From positions 1 to 64,000 of the forward strand of contig NZ_JAFMYU010000029.1 of assembly GCF_017353255.1 (NCBI RefSeq): a stretch of 64,000 bases of DNA. Reading direction: 5' to 3'. The notes under the pieces were generated by a model. That model made no database searches, was not told the origin of the DNA, and saw only the letters and a list, made by a program, of their open reading frames with translations. Source of the DNA: Fibrella aquatilis (lineage in GTDB: Bacteria > Bacteroidota > Bacteroidia > Cytophagales > Spirosomataceae). Each line of letters begins with the position of its first letter. Position 1 is the first letter of the stretch. Positions 32,928 through 41,309 of the stretch are shown here, in pieces. The position numbers and the translations under genes are program-made.

Positions 32928-33060
32928 GTGGTTTTGCTGACGCACGGCCCCTCGACTGCGCTCGGGGTGACAACGACCTTGAATCAACTCTTTGATGTTA
33001 CTCTAGTCCCCTGTCACCCCGAGCGCAGTCGAGGGGCCTACAGCGCGAAGCAGAACCACA
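32928..33060. repeat. Inverted repeat with CTCGACTGCGCTCGGGG module
   Basis: A 26-base perfect stem (32946-32971 and 33013-33038) carrying the word TCGACTGCGCTCGGGGTGAC and its complement, about 40 bases of loop, and imperfect outer arms (GTGGTTTTGCT / AGCAGAACCAC). It ends eight bases before the Lrp ATG. The stem word is of a kind seen dispersed in other bacterial genomes and also partly at 29-62. Confidence 0.85.
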
Positions 33061-33067
33061 AACCCCC

Positions 33068-33538
33068 ATGACGCTCGATAAAATAGACCAGGCTATTCTG
33101 ACGTTGCTGCAAACCGACGCCCGGCTCACGATTCAGGAAATTGGGCAGCGCATCAACTTGTCGAAAACACCGGTGCATGAACGCATCAAGCGCATGGAGC
33201 GCGAAGGCGTCATTGCCCGCTACGTGACACTGGTGGACAAGAAAAAACTAGGCAACCGCCTTCAGATCTATTGCCAGATCACCCTCGACAAACAAAACCG
33301 CGACAGCTTCGATACCTTCGATGCCGCCATTGCCAACCTGCCCGAAATCCTGGATTGCTGCCGGGTGTCGGGCACATTTGATTACCTGGTCAAGCTGATC
33401 GTGACCGATATGGATGCTTACAACCGCTTTTATCAGGACCGATTTTCTACCATTCCGGGCATTGTCCATATCAGCAGTTTTTTTGTCATGGCTGAAGTAA
33501 AAAGTACCACCGCCGTGCCCATAACTATGCCAGTTTGA
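33068..33538 (+). CDS. Lrp/AsnC family regulator, probably of ald
   Basis: A 156-residue leucine-responsive-type regulator. The N-terminal helix-turn-helix (about 5-60) shows TLDKIDQAILTLLQTDARLT, QEIGQRINLSKTPVHERIKRMEREGVI and the wing ARYVTLVD. The C-terminal RAM ligand domain (about 70-150) has LPEILDCCRVSGTFDYLVKLIV and the G-T-F-D-Y-L motif, ending PGIVHISSFFVMAEVK. Divergent from alanine dehydrogenase, so I infer that it controls ald in response to an amino acid, as AldR does elsewhere. Its own promoter is not clear because a large hairpin sits just before the ATG. Confidence 0.93.
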   Translation: MTLDKIDQAILTLLQTDARLTIQEIGQRINLSKTPVHERIKRMEREGVIARYVTLVDKKKLGNRLQIYCQITLDKQNRDSFDTFDAAIANLPEILDCCRVSGTFDYLVKLIVTDMDAYNRFYQDRFSTIPGIVHISSFFVMAEVKSTTAVPITMPV

Positions 33539-33718
33539 GGCAGTTTGGCAACGGGGCGGGCTGGCGTGAATAGGCTGATTCAGAGGTCAAATAGTACCCT
33601 GTAGAGAATAAACGTCGTTTAATAAGATTCCCACATTAACTATAGACTACAGCGAGCGCTTTGACGTAAGTTTAGTTGACCGCACCCGCCAAACCGGACG
33701 GCCTCAAGCAACTTCGTT

Positions 33719-35428
33719 ATGAAAACATTCCTGCGCTGGCCTTCAGCCCTGTGGCTATTTGTGGCCCTGATCACCGTTTTTGCGGCCTGCAAAGACAAGA
33801 CTCCCGACCCTGCTCCGGTGCCTGTAGTGACCACCATCGCCAGCATCGACCCGGCCACGGCCCCCGTGGGTAGCACCATCGCCATCAACGGTACCAACTT
33901 CAACACCTCGCCCGGCAGCAACACCGTGAGCATTGGCGGCATAACAGCCACCATTGTATCGGCATCGGCCACGCGGTTGGTGGTGACTGTGCCAACCGGC
34001 GCACAAACCGGTGCCATTGCCGTAACCACGGGCGGGCAAACGGTACAGAGCACCACGCCGTTTACCGTAGCGCCCAGCCCGATTAAACCCACGGCTACTC
34101 TCCAGGGAACACTTTTCGTGAACCGGACGCTGAGCAAGGACACGGTTTATATTCTGAGAGGCTACGTCTATGTGGCCGCCGACTATACCATGACTATTCC
34201 GGCTGGTACGGTGATCAAAGGTGGTGGTCCTGAACTGGACCCGCTGGGCAAAAGCGCGGCTGGCACACTTATCGTAGAACGTCGCGGAAAACTCATTGCC
34301 AACGGTACGGCCTCGGCCCCCATTATTTTTACGTCGAACAAAGCCGCCGGGCAGCGTAAGCCTGGCGATTGGGGTGGGGTAGTGCTCATTGGTAAATCGC
34401 CCACCAACCGGCCCGGCACGACTACCTATTTTGGTGGGGTTCGCGGTACGGCCGAGACCTACAATGAGCCCGAAGACAACAGCGGCTCACTACAATATGT
34501 CCGTATTGAATATGCCGGAACGGGGCAACCCCTGGTGGCCGATAGCAAACTGGCTGGCCTGACGCTTATTGGCGTGGGGCGTGGCACGGTGATTAGCAAC
34601 GTACAAGTCACGCAGTGCAGCGCCGACGCCTTCGCCTTTTACGGCGGCACCGTCGATGCAAAATACCTGGTGGCCAACCGCACCACCCGCAACGAGTGGA
34701 CCACCAACTGGGGCTACATTGGTCGGGTGCAGTTTGGCGTGGGCCTCCGCGACGCCACCGTAGCCGATCCGACGGGCAGCAATGGTATTGAATCGCAGAA
34801 CTACGACCCGGGTGAAAACGCCGACGGCTCACCGTTGGTTAAGTTGAGTGGCCTGCCACAAACAGCGCCGGTCTTCGCCAATATGAGCACGTTCGCGTTT
34901 AGCACAGCCCCCACGGCCATTTCGGCAGCTTCGCCGGGCTTAGGCTATTACCAGTCGGGGGTGTATCTCCGTCGCAACACGGGTTTCAGTCTCTATAACT
35001 CGCTTGTCTACGGCTATCCCGAAGGCGTTCGGCTGGAAGGCACGACCACGGGCCTCGCCGCCAGTCTGGCCAACGGAGCCATTGACCTGCGCGGCAACGT
35101 GTTTGCCAACACACTAACTTCAGCGGCCGGTAGTGGCACCATTACCAGCGGGGCGGCCAATACATTCCTGACTACCCCTGCTTTTGCCAATCAGTTTGTG
35201 GGCACAGCCGACGTTAGTACGCTGGCCCTGAACGGTGCCAATTTCAATACTACGGCCCCGAATTTTGTACCTCAAAGCGGTTCTACATTGCTGGCAGGGG
35301 CAGTAACGAACACCAAGCTCACGAGCGGTTTCTTTGTCGCAACTGCCTACCGTGGCGCTTTCGGCACCGACAACTGGACCACTGGCTGGACCAATTTCAA
35401 CCCCCAGAATACAGATTACGATAGGTAG
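33719..35428 (+). CDS. Lipoprotein with TIG/IPT domain and beta-helix
   Basis: A 569-residue surface lipoprotein. The signal ends in ALITVFAAC, a lipobox with Cys near residue 23. An IPT/TIG Ig-like domain follows (about 38-115: IASIDPATAPVGSTIAINGTNF, TRLVVTVPTGAQTGAIAV). The large C-terminal part (about 125-560) is a right-handed beta-helix: GTVIKGGGPEL, LIVERRGKLIANGTASAPIIFTS, GDWGGVVLIGKSPTN, YVRIEYAGTG and YLVANRTTRNEW. This protein type is widespread in Cytophagales; its function is unknown, perhaps glycan binding. The stop is immediately followed by a long hairpin repeat. Confidence 0.85.
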   Translation: MKTFLRWPSALWLFVALITVFAACKDKTPDPAPVPVVTTIASIDPATAPVGSTIAINGTNFNTSPGSNTVSIGGITATIVSASATRLVVTVPTGAQTGAIAVTTGGQTVQSTTPFTVAPSPIKPTATLQGTLFVNRTLSKDTVYILRGYVYVAADYTMTIPAGTVIKGGGPELDPLGKSAAGTLIVERRGKLIANGTASAPIIFTSNKAAGQRKPGDWGGVVLIGKSPTNRPGTTTYFGGVRGTAETYNEPEDNSGSLQYVRIEYAGTGQPLVADSKLAGLTLIGVGRGTVISNVQVTQCSADAFAFYGGTVDAKYLVANRTTRNEWTTNWGYIGRVQFGVGLRDATVADPTGSNGIESQNYDPGENADGSPLVKLSGLPQTAPVFANMSTFAFSTAPTAISAASPGLGYYQSGVYLRRNTGFSLYNSLVYGYPEGVRLEGTTTGLAASLANGAIDLRGNVFANTLTSAAGSGTITSGAANTFLTTPAFANQFVGTADVSTLALNGANFNTTAPNFVPQSGSTLLAGAVTNTKLTSGFFVATAYRGAFGTDNWTTGWTNFNPQNTDYDR

Positions 35429-35570
35429 TCTGATGTACGAGCGGTCCGCCGCTGCGGTACGAATTACGATGTACGATTTATTGCTTACGCCAGAGCATGT
35501 CTACTTTGGCGTCAGCCATAAATCGTACATCGTAATTCGTACCGCAGCGGCGGACCGCTCGTACATCAGA
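35429..35570. repeat. Long inverted repeat with CGT heptamers and two core modules
   Basis: About 62-base arms spanning 142 bases. It starts one base after the beta-helix gene's stop and ends inside the stop codon of the flavoprotein gene. Arms have the module CGGTCCGCCGCTGCGGTAC, then TACGAAT TACGATG TACGATT heptamers, then the shared core GCTTACGCCAG, loop AGCATGTCTAC. One of the longest elements here. Confidence 0.96.
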
Positions 35571-36681
35571 TCGTTTGCCCGTGGGTTTGCTTCATCACCG
35601 TGCGGAGGGCAGGTTTTATAGCTCCGAAAGCGGCGATGGCGGCTTCGCTGAGCCACGATTGGCCGAAGAGGTTTTGCACCGTGCGCCCCACCCACAATCG
35701 CCTGCTGAATAGCCGCGACCAGCCCGCCTGATAGTCGCGTTCCAGTGTGGCACGGTCTAGCTCGTTATGGAGAAACCGAGCAGACAACCCGCTGACGAGC
35801 TTGGCCCCGTGAATGGCCATGGCCATGCCGTTGCCGCAGAGGGGCGTAATCAGGCCCGCCGCGTCGCCCGCCATCAGGATATGGTTTTCCACGGCTTTTT
35901 TGGGTGCAAACGATACTTCGTTGATTACTTCGGGGCGGTCGTAGAGGAAGGTGGCAGTCTCGAAAACAGCCCGTAAATGCGGATTTTGGCACATCACCGC
36001 CTTTTCCATGGCTGCAATGGTACCGTGTTCACGCACGTTGGCGCGGGTGGTGAGGTAGCAGAAACAGTATTTACCGGCCTCGATAGCCGACATGCCGCAG
36101 TACCCGTCCGGGAAATTGTGCAGGGCAATCACGTCGTTGGGGAAGTCGATGCCGCTGATATGGTATTTCACCCCCACATAGGGCGAGGGTTCCCGCATAA
36201 ACGCCCGGTCCAGCGTCTTGTCGAGCTTAGTGCGTTTGCCGAATGTACCCAGCACCAAACGGGCCATAAGGGCTTCACCAGTAGCTAGTTCAACGCTACA
36301 TTGATCGTTGGCGAACGTGACGTTTTCTACGCTCTGCCCCAACCGAAAATTTACCCCAGCGGCCAGACCGAGGTGGTATAATTCATTATCGAGCACGTAC
36401 CTGGAGATGCCAAATCCGCCCAGATCGAGGGGGGCTTTGAGCAACCTGCCCGACGGTGCCGAGAGCCAGAACTCGGTAATCCGGGCGGCGTCGAGCAGGG
36501 CCAGATTTACCCCTAGTGACTCGATGTAGGGCCGAACTTCGTTAGAGACATATTCGCCGCAGACCTTGTGGAATGGGTAGGTTTTGCGTTCCACCAGGGT
36601 GACGCCAAAGCCCGCCCGCGCCAGTTCAATGGCGCTTACCAGCCCCGCCAACCCCCCACCGATAATGATTACGTCCTGCAT
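35566..36681 (-). CDS. FAD-dependent geranylgeranyl-reductase-like oxidoreductase
   Basis: A 371-residue flavoprotein of the geranylgeranyl reductase/aromatic-ring hydroxylase-like group. The dinucleotide loop is VIIIGGGLAGLVSAIELARAG, then VERKTYPFHKVCGEYVS, the group hallmark, and the second FAD motif GDAAGLITPLCGNGMAMA near residue 280. I use the ATG at 36681, which starts directly before the Rossmann strand. Possible substrates are isoprenoid chains or polyenes (for example pigments or menaquinone), but nothing else in the neighbourhood supports a pathway. Its last codon falls in the arm of the hairpin at 35429-35570. Confidence 0.88.
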   Translation of the reverse strand: MQDVIIIGGGLAGLVSAIELARAGFGVTLVERKTYPFHKVCGEYVSNEVRPYIESLGVNLALLDAARITEFWLSAPSGRLLKAPLDLGGFGISRYVLDNELYHLGLAAGVNFRLGQSVENVTFANDQCSVELATGEALMARLVLGTFGKRTKLDKTLDRAFMREPSPYVGVKYHISGIDFPNDVIALHNFPDGYCGMSAIEAGKYCFCYLTTRANVREHGTIAAMEKAVMCQNPHLRAVFETATFLYDRPEVINEVSFAPKKAVENHILMAGDAAGLITPLCGNGMAMAIHGAKLVSGLSARFLHNELDRATLERDYQAGWSRLFSRRLWVGRTVQNLFGQSWLSEAAIAAFGAIKPALRTVMKQTHGQTI

Positions 36682-36719
36682 AGGAGGTAAACGGATTGTG
36701 TGAGGGTTTGGTTGAAGGC

Positions 36720-36861
36720 TGGTCATTGGCTATGCGTCATTAGTGGTCATTCATTGTCACTTGTTGTGTAAGCCATCGGAAGCAACCAATGACACTGAAT
36801 GACCACCGAATAACCACTAAATGACAACGAATGACCACCAATGACGCATAGCCAATGACCA
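36720..36861. repeat. Long inverted repeat, GGTCATT / AATGACC type (10-11-nt words)
   Basis: Outer arms of about 40 bases are nearly perfect (TGGTCATTGGCTATGCGTCA and its complement). The right half is a run of AATGACCACCG, AATAACCACTA, AATGACAACG, AATGACCACC words. It lies between two divergent genes, between the flavoprotein start and the -7 box at 36867. Confidence 0.9.
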
Positions 36862-36866
36862 ATAGT

Positions 36867-36874
36867 TACTTTTG
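36867..36874 (+). promoter_or_regulatory. Candidate -7 box for the GH13-like gene
   Basis: TACTTTTG, perfect to TAnnTTTG, ending four bases before the ATG at 36879, so transcription would be nearly leaderless. No TTG at -33; the region there is the arm of the hairpin repeat. Confidence 0.4.
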
Positions 36875-36878
36875 CTCC

Positions 36879-38837
36879 ATGCCAACCTCCATTGCTGAAT
36901 TCAACGCCGACTGGCAACGCAATTACCCTACTTACCTGGGTCAATACCAGTCCGGGAAGATGTCGTACGTGCCCCATCTGCTGCCGCAAACGGCCGTGCA
37001 ATTCTCGGTATATCAGACGCTGGATATTCTGCAAAAACGGCTGGGCACCGACCAGATGCGGCAGGCGCTGGACCCGCAACAGAGCGTCCCCTCGCCGATG
37101 CTGGGGCAAAAAAACGGCCAATGGCTACGAAAAAGCAATATGGTGGGCATCAACGTGCGCACCATCGGCTCGTTTTGGAACGTCATCAACTACACACTCA
37201 CCCTACCCGCCTGCCACGACAGTATCCACCTGCTGCCCATCTGGGAGCCGGGGGTGGTGGGTAGCCTCTACGGCATGGTAAGCTGGCAGATCAACCCCGA
37301 ATTTTACAGCGTCGACCTGGCCCGCTTTATTCCCACGCTCGACACCGTCGACAAGCAACTGAAGGTGGTGGTGAACCTGCTTCACGCCCTGGGGCGCACC
37401 GTGGGCATGGACGTGATTCCGCACACCGACCGGTTTTCGGAAATGGCACTGGTGCACCCGGCTCTGTTTGAATGGGTACACCGCGAGGGCTTCCGGCTGG
37501 TTGATCATTCCGAAAACGTATACAGCCATGTAGAAGAAGTCATCTGGCAATATCTCAACCAGCACGGCACCGTCGACGGTAGTCCCATTACCTACTCGAA
37601 AAGCGTTTTCTTTTCCACTCAGATCCCGATCCTCACCGACGAGCAGCGGCACCTGATCCTCTTCGGCCTCCCCGGCGACTATGGCGGGCGGCTGCGGCGG
37701 CGCATCGACCTTATCCGGCACCTTACGGCGCAGGGGTTCGAGACGCTGCCCATGACTATGGCCCCGCCCTACCGGGGGCTGCACATTGTACCTGACGATT
37801 TTGTGACAGACGAATTTGGGCAGACGTGGTACCAGTATGCGTTCAACCAGCCGCAGCAATTTTCGCGGGTGTTCGGGCCGTTGGCGCGGTATAAATTCTA
37901 CCACAGCCTGAACGACAACCGCGACTGGCAACTGGACTTCGACAGGCCCAACCAACCCGCTTGGGACTATATCTGTCAGAAAGTGCGGGCCTGTCAGCAG
38001 CGATTTGGTTTCGATTTTATGCGCGGCGACATGGCCCACGTGCAGCTTCGCCCCGACGGCGTTCCGGCTAGTCCTGATGCCCACTACGACCCCTTGCGCA
38101 CCATTAAGCACTACGTACAGGGTCTGGGTACGTCCCATTTTGCGTTTTTCGCCGAAACATTTCTAGCTCCCGACGATACGATGGCCTACGGCAACGAAGC
38201 CGCCCACCTCGAAGCCATCGATGCTGATAGTACGCTGGGCGATTTGCAGTCGATGGTGGTAGGGTCGGCGGTGTTCAACGAGCAGCTTACACGCTACATC
38301 GACTTTGCCGAAACACGACAGTTTGCGCCTAATTTTACGGTCATGACCGCCGACAAGGACGATCCGCGCTTTGATCTCTTTTACCGCACGGGCAACGTGT
38401 TCCGGTATTTTGTGGGCTTATTTTTGCCGCAGCTGCCCAGCTACGTGGGCCTTGGATTCGAGCAGCGGAATTTGCACGAAGAGCGCGGTGCCAACGAAGA
38501 ATACACCAAGCTATATGTCTTCCGCATCAACGACGAGGTCGAAACCGATAAGGTGACCCACGGTCCGTTTGTGTGGGGCCAAAACGCAACGCAGTTCAAT
38601 GCCATCCAACGCATCCGCGCCTTCGCTGAGAGCATCTGGCCTGACCTGACTGCCCAACCCATGCAGTGGCTCCAAAAACCCGATCCTGCCCAAGCCAACG
38701 GCACCGCCCTGGCCTGGCAAGTGGCTGATCATTACGTGTTTACGGCATCAATTGGGGAATCGACGGTAGCCGAGGTGCCCGGTATGCTGGTTTTCGAGGA
38801 AAGCGGTTGCCGGGTGTACAGAGTAGCGAAGAGCTAG
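36879..38837 (+). CDS. Divergent GH13-like TIM-barrel protein
   Basis: A 652-residue soluble protein with faint but ordered similarity to the alpha-amylase (GH13) barrel: LLPIWEPGVVGSLYG near 115 (like the start of strand 3), VVNLLHALGRTVGMDVIPHTDR near 160-185 (like region I), FDFMRGDMAHV near 380 (R-x-D of region II with a possible nucleophile Asp), FFAETF near 430 (possible acid/base Glu) and MTADKDDP near 500 (region IV-like Asp). No signal peptide. I chose ATG 36879 over 36855. A glycoside hydrolase or glucan transferase is inferred; no neighbour supports this, and the motifs are distant. The C-terminal residues VAKS come from a repeat arm. Confidence 0.55.
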   Translation: MPTSIAEFNADWQRNYPTYLGQYQSGKMSYVPHLLPQTAVQFSVYQTLDILQKRLGTDQMRQALDPQQSVPSPMLGQKNGQWLRKSNMVGINVRTIGSFWNVINYTLTLPACHDSIHLLPIWEPGVVGSLYGMVSWQINPEFYSVDLARFIPTLDTVDKQLKVVVNLLHALGRTVGMDVIPHTDRFSEMALVHPALFEWVHREGFRLVDHSENVYSHVEEVIWQYLNQHGTVDGSPITYSKSVFFSTQIPILTDEQRHLILFGLPGDYGGRLRRRIDLIRHLTAQGFETLPMTMAPPYRGLHIVPDDFVTDEFGQTWYQYAFNQPQQFSRVFGPLARYKFYHSLNDNRDWQLDFDRPNQPAWDYICQKVRACQQRFGFDFMRGDMAHVQLRPDGVPASPDAHYDPLRTIKHYVQGLGTSHFAFFAETFLAPDDTMAYGNEAAHLEAIDADSTLGDLQSMVVGSAVFNEQLTRYIDFAETRQFAPNFTVMTADKDDPRFDLFYRTGNVFRYFVGLFLPQLPSYVGLGFEQRNLHEERGANEEYTKLYVFRINDEVETDKVTHGPFVWGQNATQFNAIQRIRAFAESIWPDLTAQPMQWLQKPDPAQANGTALAWQVADHYVFTASIGESTVAEVPGMLVFEESGCRVYRVAKS

Positions 38838-38912
38838 GAGCTAAGAAGTAAGAGTACCGATTGGCCACCGCTTGCCTCTTGCTTCTTGACTCTCACCTCT
38901 TCGCTCTTCGCT
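38824..38912. repeat. Inverted repeat with AGAGCTA / CTCTTCG heptamers
   Basis: Left arm AGAGCTA GGAGCTA AGAAGTA AGAG overlaps the end of the GH13-like gene. Right arm CTCTTGC TTCTTGA CTCTCAC CTCTTCG CTCTTCG. The arms are imperfect complements with a TACCGATTGGCCACCG centre. It lies between co-directional genes, upstream of the sufB promoter. Confidence 0.8.
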
Positions 38913-38989
38913 ATATTTCATCCCCCCGGAACAGACCTGGAATAGTAATTGTTAAAACTATACGATACGTTCTTTACACAATAACGGGC

Positions 38990-38997
38990 TATTTTTG
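38990..38997 (+). promoter_or_regulatory. Candidate -7 box for sufB
   Basis: TATTTTTG, perfect to TAnnTTTG, 38 bases before the ATG at 39035. It sits inside a small dyad (AACGGGC at 38983-38989 and GCCCGTT at 39005-39011), which could be an operator, since suf genes are normally regulated by iron-sulfur status. Confidence 0.5.
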
Positions 38998-39034
38998 CGT
39001 TTACGCCCGTTTTCAAAGGCATTCGCCAACAACC

Positions 39035-40528
39035 ATGAGCAAAGAAGTTGAACTCTTAGAGAGCATCACCAACGCCGAATACAAGTACGGGTTCGAGACC
39101 CTGATTGAAGCCGACGAAGCTCCTAAAGGGCTGAACGACGATACAATACGCTTTATCTCCGCTAAAAAGAACGAGCCGCAATGGCTACTCGACTGGCGGA
39201 TGGAAGCCTTTCGGATTTGGCAAAAAATGGAAGAACCCCATTGGCCAAATGTGAAATACCCCAAGATCGATTACCAGGATATCATTTATTACTCAGCCCC
39301 GAAACAACAAAAAACGGTTGGTTCGCTGGATGAGATCGACCCCGAACTGCGCCGCACGTTCGAGCGGCTGGGCATTTCGCTGAGTGAACAAAAACGCCTT
39401 GCCGGTGTGGTCGACGAACCCGTCGATGCCGATGGTAACCCCATTGAGCGCCCCCGCGTAGCGGTCGATGCCGTGATGGACTCTATCTCGGTGGCCACGA
39501 CGTTCAAAAAAGAACTGGCCGAAAAAGGCATTATTTTCTGCGCTATTTCCGAGGCCGTTCAGGAACACCCTGAATTGATCAAGAAATACCTAGGCTCAGT
39601 GATTCCAGCCAAAGACAACTACTTCGCTGCCCTCAACGCAGCCGTTTTCTCCGACGGGTCGTTCTGCTACATTCCCAAAGGCATCCGCTGCCCGATGGAA
39701 CTGTCCACTTATTTCCGCATCAACGCCGCTAACACGGGTCAGTTTGAACGGACGCTGATTGTGGCCGACGAAGGGTCATACGTAAGCTATTTGGAAGGCT
39801 GCACCGCCCCTATGCGTGACGAAAATCAGTTGCACGCTGCCTGTGTGGAATTAATCGCACATGACAACGCCGAGATCAAGTACTCGACGGTGCAGAACTG
39901 GTACCCCGGCGACAAAGACGGTCGCGGTGGTATTTACAATTTCGTGACAAAGCGCGGCATTTGCCACACCAGCGCCAAAATCTCGTGGACGCAGGTCGAA
40001 ACCGGCTCGTCGATTACCTGGAAATACCCCTCAGTGATACTGAAAGGTGACAATTCCATCGGTGAGTTCTATTCGGTGGCCGTGACTAATAACATGCAGC
40101 AGGCCGACACGGGCACCAAAATGACCCACATCGGTAAGAATACGAAGAGCCGGATTGTATCGAAAGGTATCTCGGCGGGCAAAAGCCAAAACTCGTATCG
40201 CGGTTTGGTAGAGGTAATGAAACGCGCCGACAATGCCCGGAATTTCTCGCAGTGCGACTCGCTCCTGCTGGGCGACAAGTGCGGTGCCCACACATTCCCG
40301 TACATCGAAGTCAAGAACCAGTCGGCCACGGTAGAGCACGAAGCCACCACGTCGAAGATCGGCGAAGATCAGTTGTTCTATTGCAATCAGCGGGGGATTC
40401 CTACCGAGCAGGCTGTGGCTCTGATCATCAACGGCTACGCCAAAGAAGTCCTGAATCAACTTCCGATGGAATTCGCCATCGAAGCCCAGAAGCTGCTGGA
40501 AATCAGCCTGGAAGGTTCAGTTGGATAG
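39035..40528 (+). CDS. sufB: Fe-S cluster assembly scaffold SufB
   Basis: Scaffold subunit of the SUF machinery that assembles Fe-S clusters in the cytoplasm with SufC and SufD. The 497-residue protein starts at [20 protein letters not shown]; upstream frame is not credible. It has the family's beta-helix core with [46 protein letters not shown] and [41 protein letters not shown] (in pieces), including the invariant Cys and Glu used for cluster assembly. Unusually, sufC, sufD and sufS do not follow; an unrelated SMR gene does, after a terminator and a large inverted repeat. Confidence 0.96.
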   Translation: MSKEVELLESITNAEYKYGFETLIEADEAPKGLNDDTIRFISAKKNEPQWLLDWRMEAFRIWQKMEEPHWPNVKYPKIDYQDIIYYSAPKQQKTVGSLDEIDPELRRTFERLGISLSEQKRLAGVVDEPVDADGNPIERPRVAVDAVMDSISVATTFKKELAEKGIIFCAISEAVQEHPELIKKYLGSVIPAKDNYFAALNAAVFSDGSFCYIPKGIRCPMELSTYFRINAANTGQFERTLIVADEGSYVSYLEGCTAPMRDENQLHAACVELIAHDNAEIKYSTVQNWYPGDKDGRGGIYNFVTKRGICHTSAKISWTQVETGSSITWKYPSVILKGDNSIGEFYSVAVTNNMQQADTGTKMTHIGKNTKSRIVSKGISAGKSQNSYRGLVEVMKRADNARNFSQCDSLLLGDKCGAHTFPYIEVKNQSATVEHEATTSKIGEDQLFYCNQRGIPTEQAVALIINGYAKEVLNQLPMEFAIEAQKLLEISLEGSVG

Positions 40529-40579
40529 ATGAGTTCAAGGCCTAAAGTTAAGGTGGCCTCGTTGAACATGCTTTTTGAT

Positions 40580-40612
40580 AAAGCCCCTGCGGAAACGTGG
40601 GGGCTTTTTTTA
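40580..40612 (+). terminator. Rho-independent terminator after sufB
   Basis: Hairpin AAAGCCCC / GGGGCTTT with a 12-base loop, followed by an unbroken T run. It ends transcription 52 to 84 bases after the sufB stop codon. Confidence 0.85.
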
Positions 40613-40638
40613 TATCGAAAAATTCGGATCGGAAATTT

Positions 40639-40744
40639 GCGTATCATCCCGTATGGACACCATAGCGCAGCGTCGGTAGAAAAGTAGGTTAGTTCAGCTT
40701 CTTCTACCGACGTTGCGCTATGGTGTCCATACGGGATGATACGC
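40639..40744. repeat. Inverted repeat with 43-base arms, not heptamer-based
   Basis: Arms (40639-40681 and 40702-40744) are complementary except for one base. They carry ATCATCCCGTATGGACACC and its complement and show no 7-base periodicity, unlike the other elements here. Length and structure would fit a MITE or a large attenuator. No flanking target duplication was recognised. Confidence 0.9.
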
Positions 40745-40794
40745 TTTTTAATTCTGCGCTCTTTTGTCCTCTATCTGGCAATAATTTGTGTGGG

Positions 40795-40802
40795 TAGTTT
40801 TG
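40795..40802 (+). promoter_or_regulatory. Candidate -7 box upstream of the SMR gene
   Basis: TAGTTTTG, perfect to TAnnTTTG. The gene begins 120 bases downstream, so the leader would be long. No good -33 TTG. Confidence 0.35.
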
Positions 40803-40923
40803 TGTAACCCTTTACACCCACGCCGGGTCGCGGAGGTTGCCGAAGGCGGGTTTATGGGTTGGTAACGGTGGCTTAACAGGCGTTTGGCTGGGCGCGTGTA
40901 CCTTGTTGGCCAATCAATAAACG

Positions 40924-41283
40924 ATGCGCTTCGTTATGGCCTGGATGTTCTTGTTGCTCGCCTCCGCCTGCCAGACCGGCTGGACATATTCGCTAAAATA
41001 TGCCGATTTTGGCGCACTGGCGCAGTTTCGCTTCACGTTACCCGTGTTGGTGCCTATTATCATCAACATCATATCGGGGCTGGCGAACGTATTTTTTTTA
41101 AGCCTGGCGTTCAAGCAAATTCCCCTGACCACCGCCTTTGGGGCCTGGACGGCGGGTACACTGGTGCTACTGAAATTAGCCGACGTCGTGTTCCTGAAAG
41201 CTGCCTGGTCAGTTGCCGAAGTGTTCTTTATTGGCTTGTTGGCAGTGGGGGTGGTTGGGCTTAAATTGGTAGCACCGAAGTAA
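40924..41283 (+). CDS. SMR-type small multidrug transporter lacking the key Glu
   Basis: A 119-residue protein with four membrane helices (about 5-25, 38-58, 62-82, 95-115), the SMR size. The pattern matches EmrE: TYSLKYA at the end of helix 1 and TTAFGAWTAG in helix 3 (EmrE: AYAIWSG). Counting back from the helix 1 Lys, the proton and drug-coupling Glu14 of EmrE falls on Gln17 here, so this protein may not pump by the known proton mechanism. It could be a lipid or small-cation transporter or a subunit of a heterodimer. DinB/YfiT gene follows after 26 bases. Start could instead be the Met at residue 5. Confidence 0.75.
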   Translation: MRFVMAWMFLLLASACQTGWTYSLKYADFGALAQFRFTLPVLVPIIINIISGLANVFFLSLAFKQIPLTTAFGAWTAGTLVLLKLADVVFLKAAWSVAEVFFIGLLAVGVVGLKLVAPK

Positions 41284-41309
41284 GCATTGATAGCACAACC
41301 CCACTCACT

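Larger units (their letters stand above)
32731..33067. other. 337-base divergent region between ald and the Lrp gene
   Basis: Holds the ald -7 box (32769-32776) and a large inverted repeat (32928-33060). It probably contains sites for the Lrp protein, but I do not see a clear repeated operator. No small gene is evident. Confidence 0.5.
40529..40923. other. 395-base gap between sufB and the SMR gene
   Basis: Contains the sufB terminator (40580-40612), a 43-base-arm inverted repeat (40639-40744) and a -7 box (40795-40802). No ORF above about 30 codons with coding character is visible, and no tRNA. Confidence 0.55.

Noticed and set aside
37203-38138. A 311-residue frame opposite the GH13-like gene
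   Set aside because: Antisense shadow; His- and Gly-rich without domain signals.
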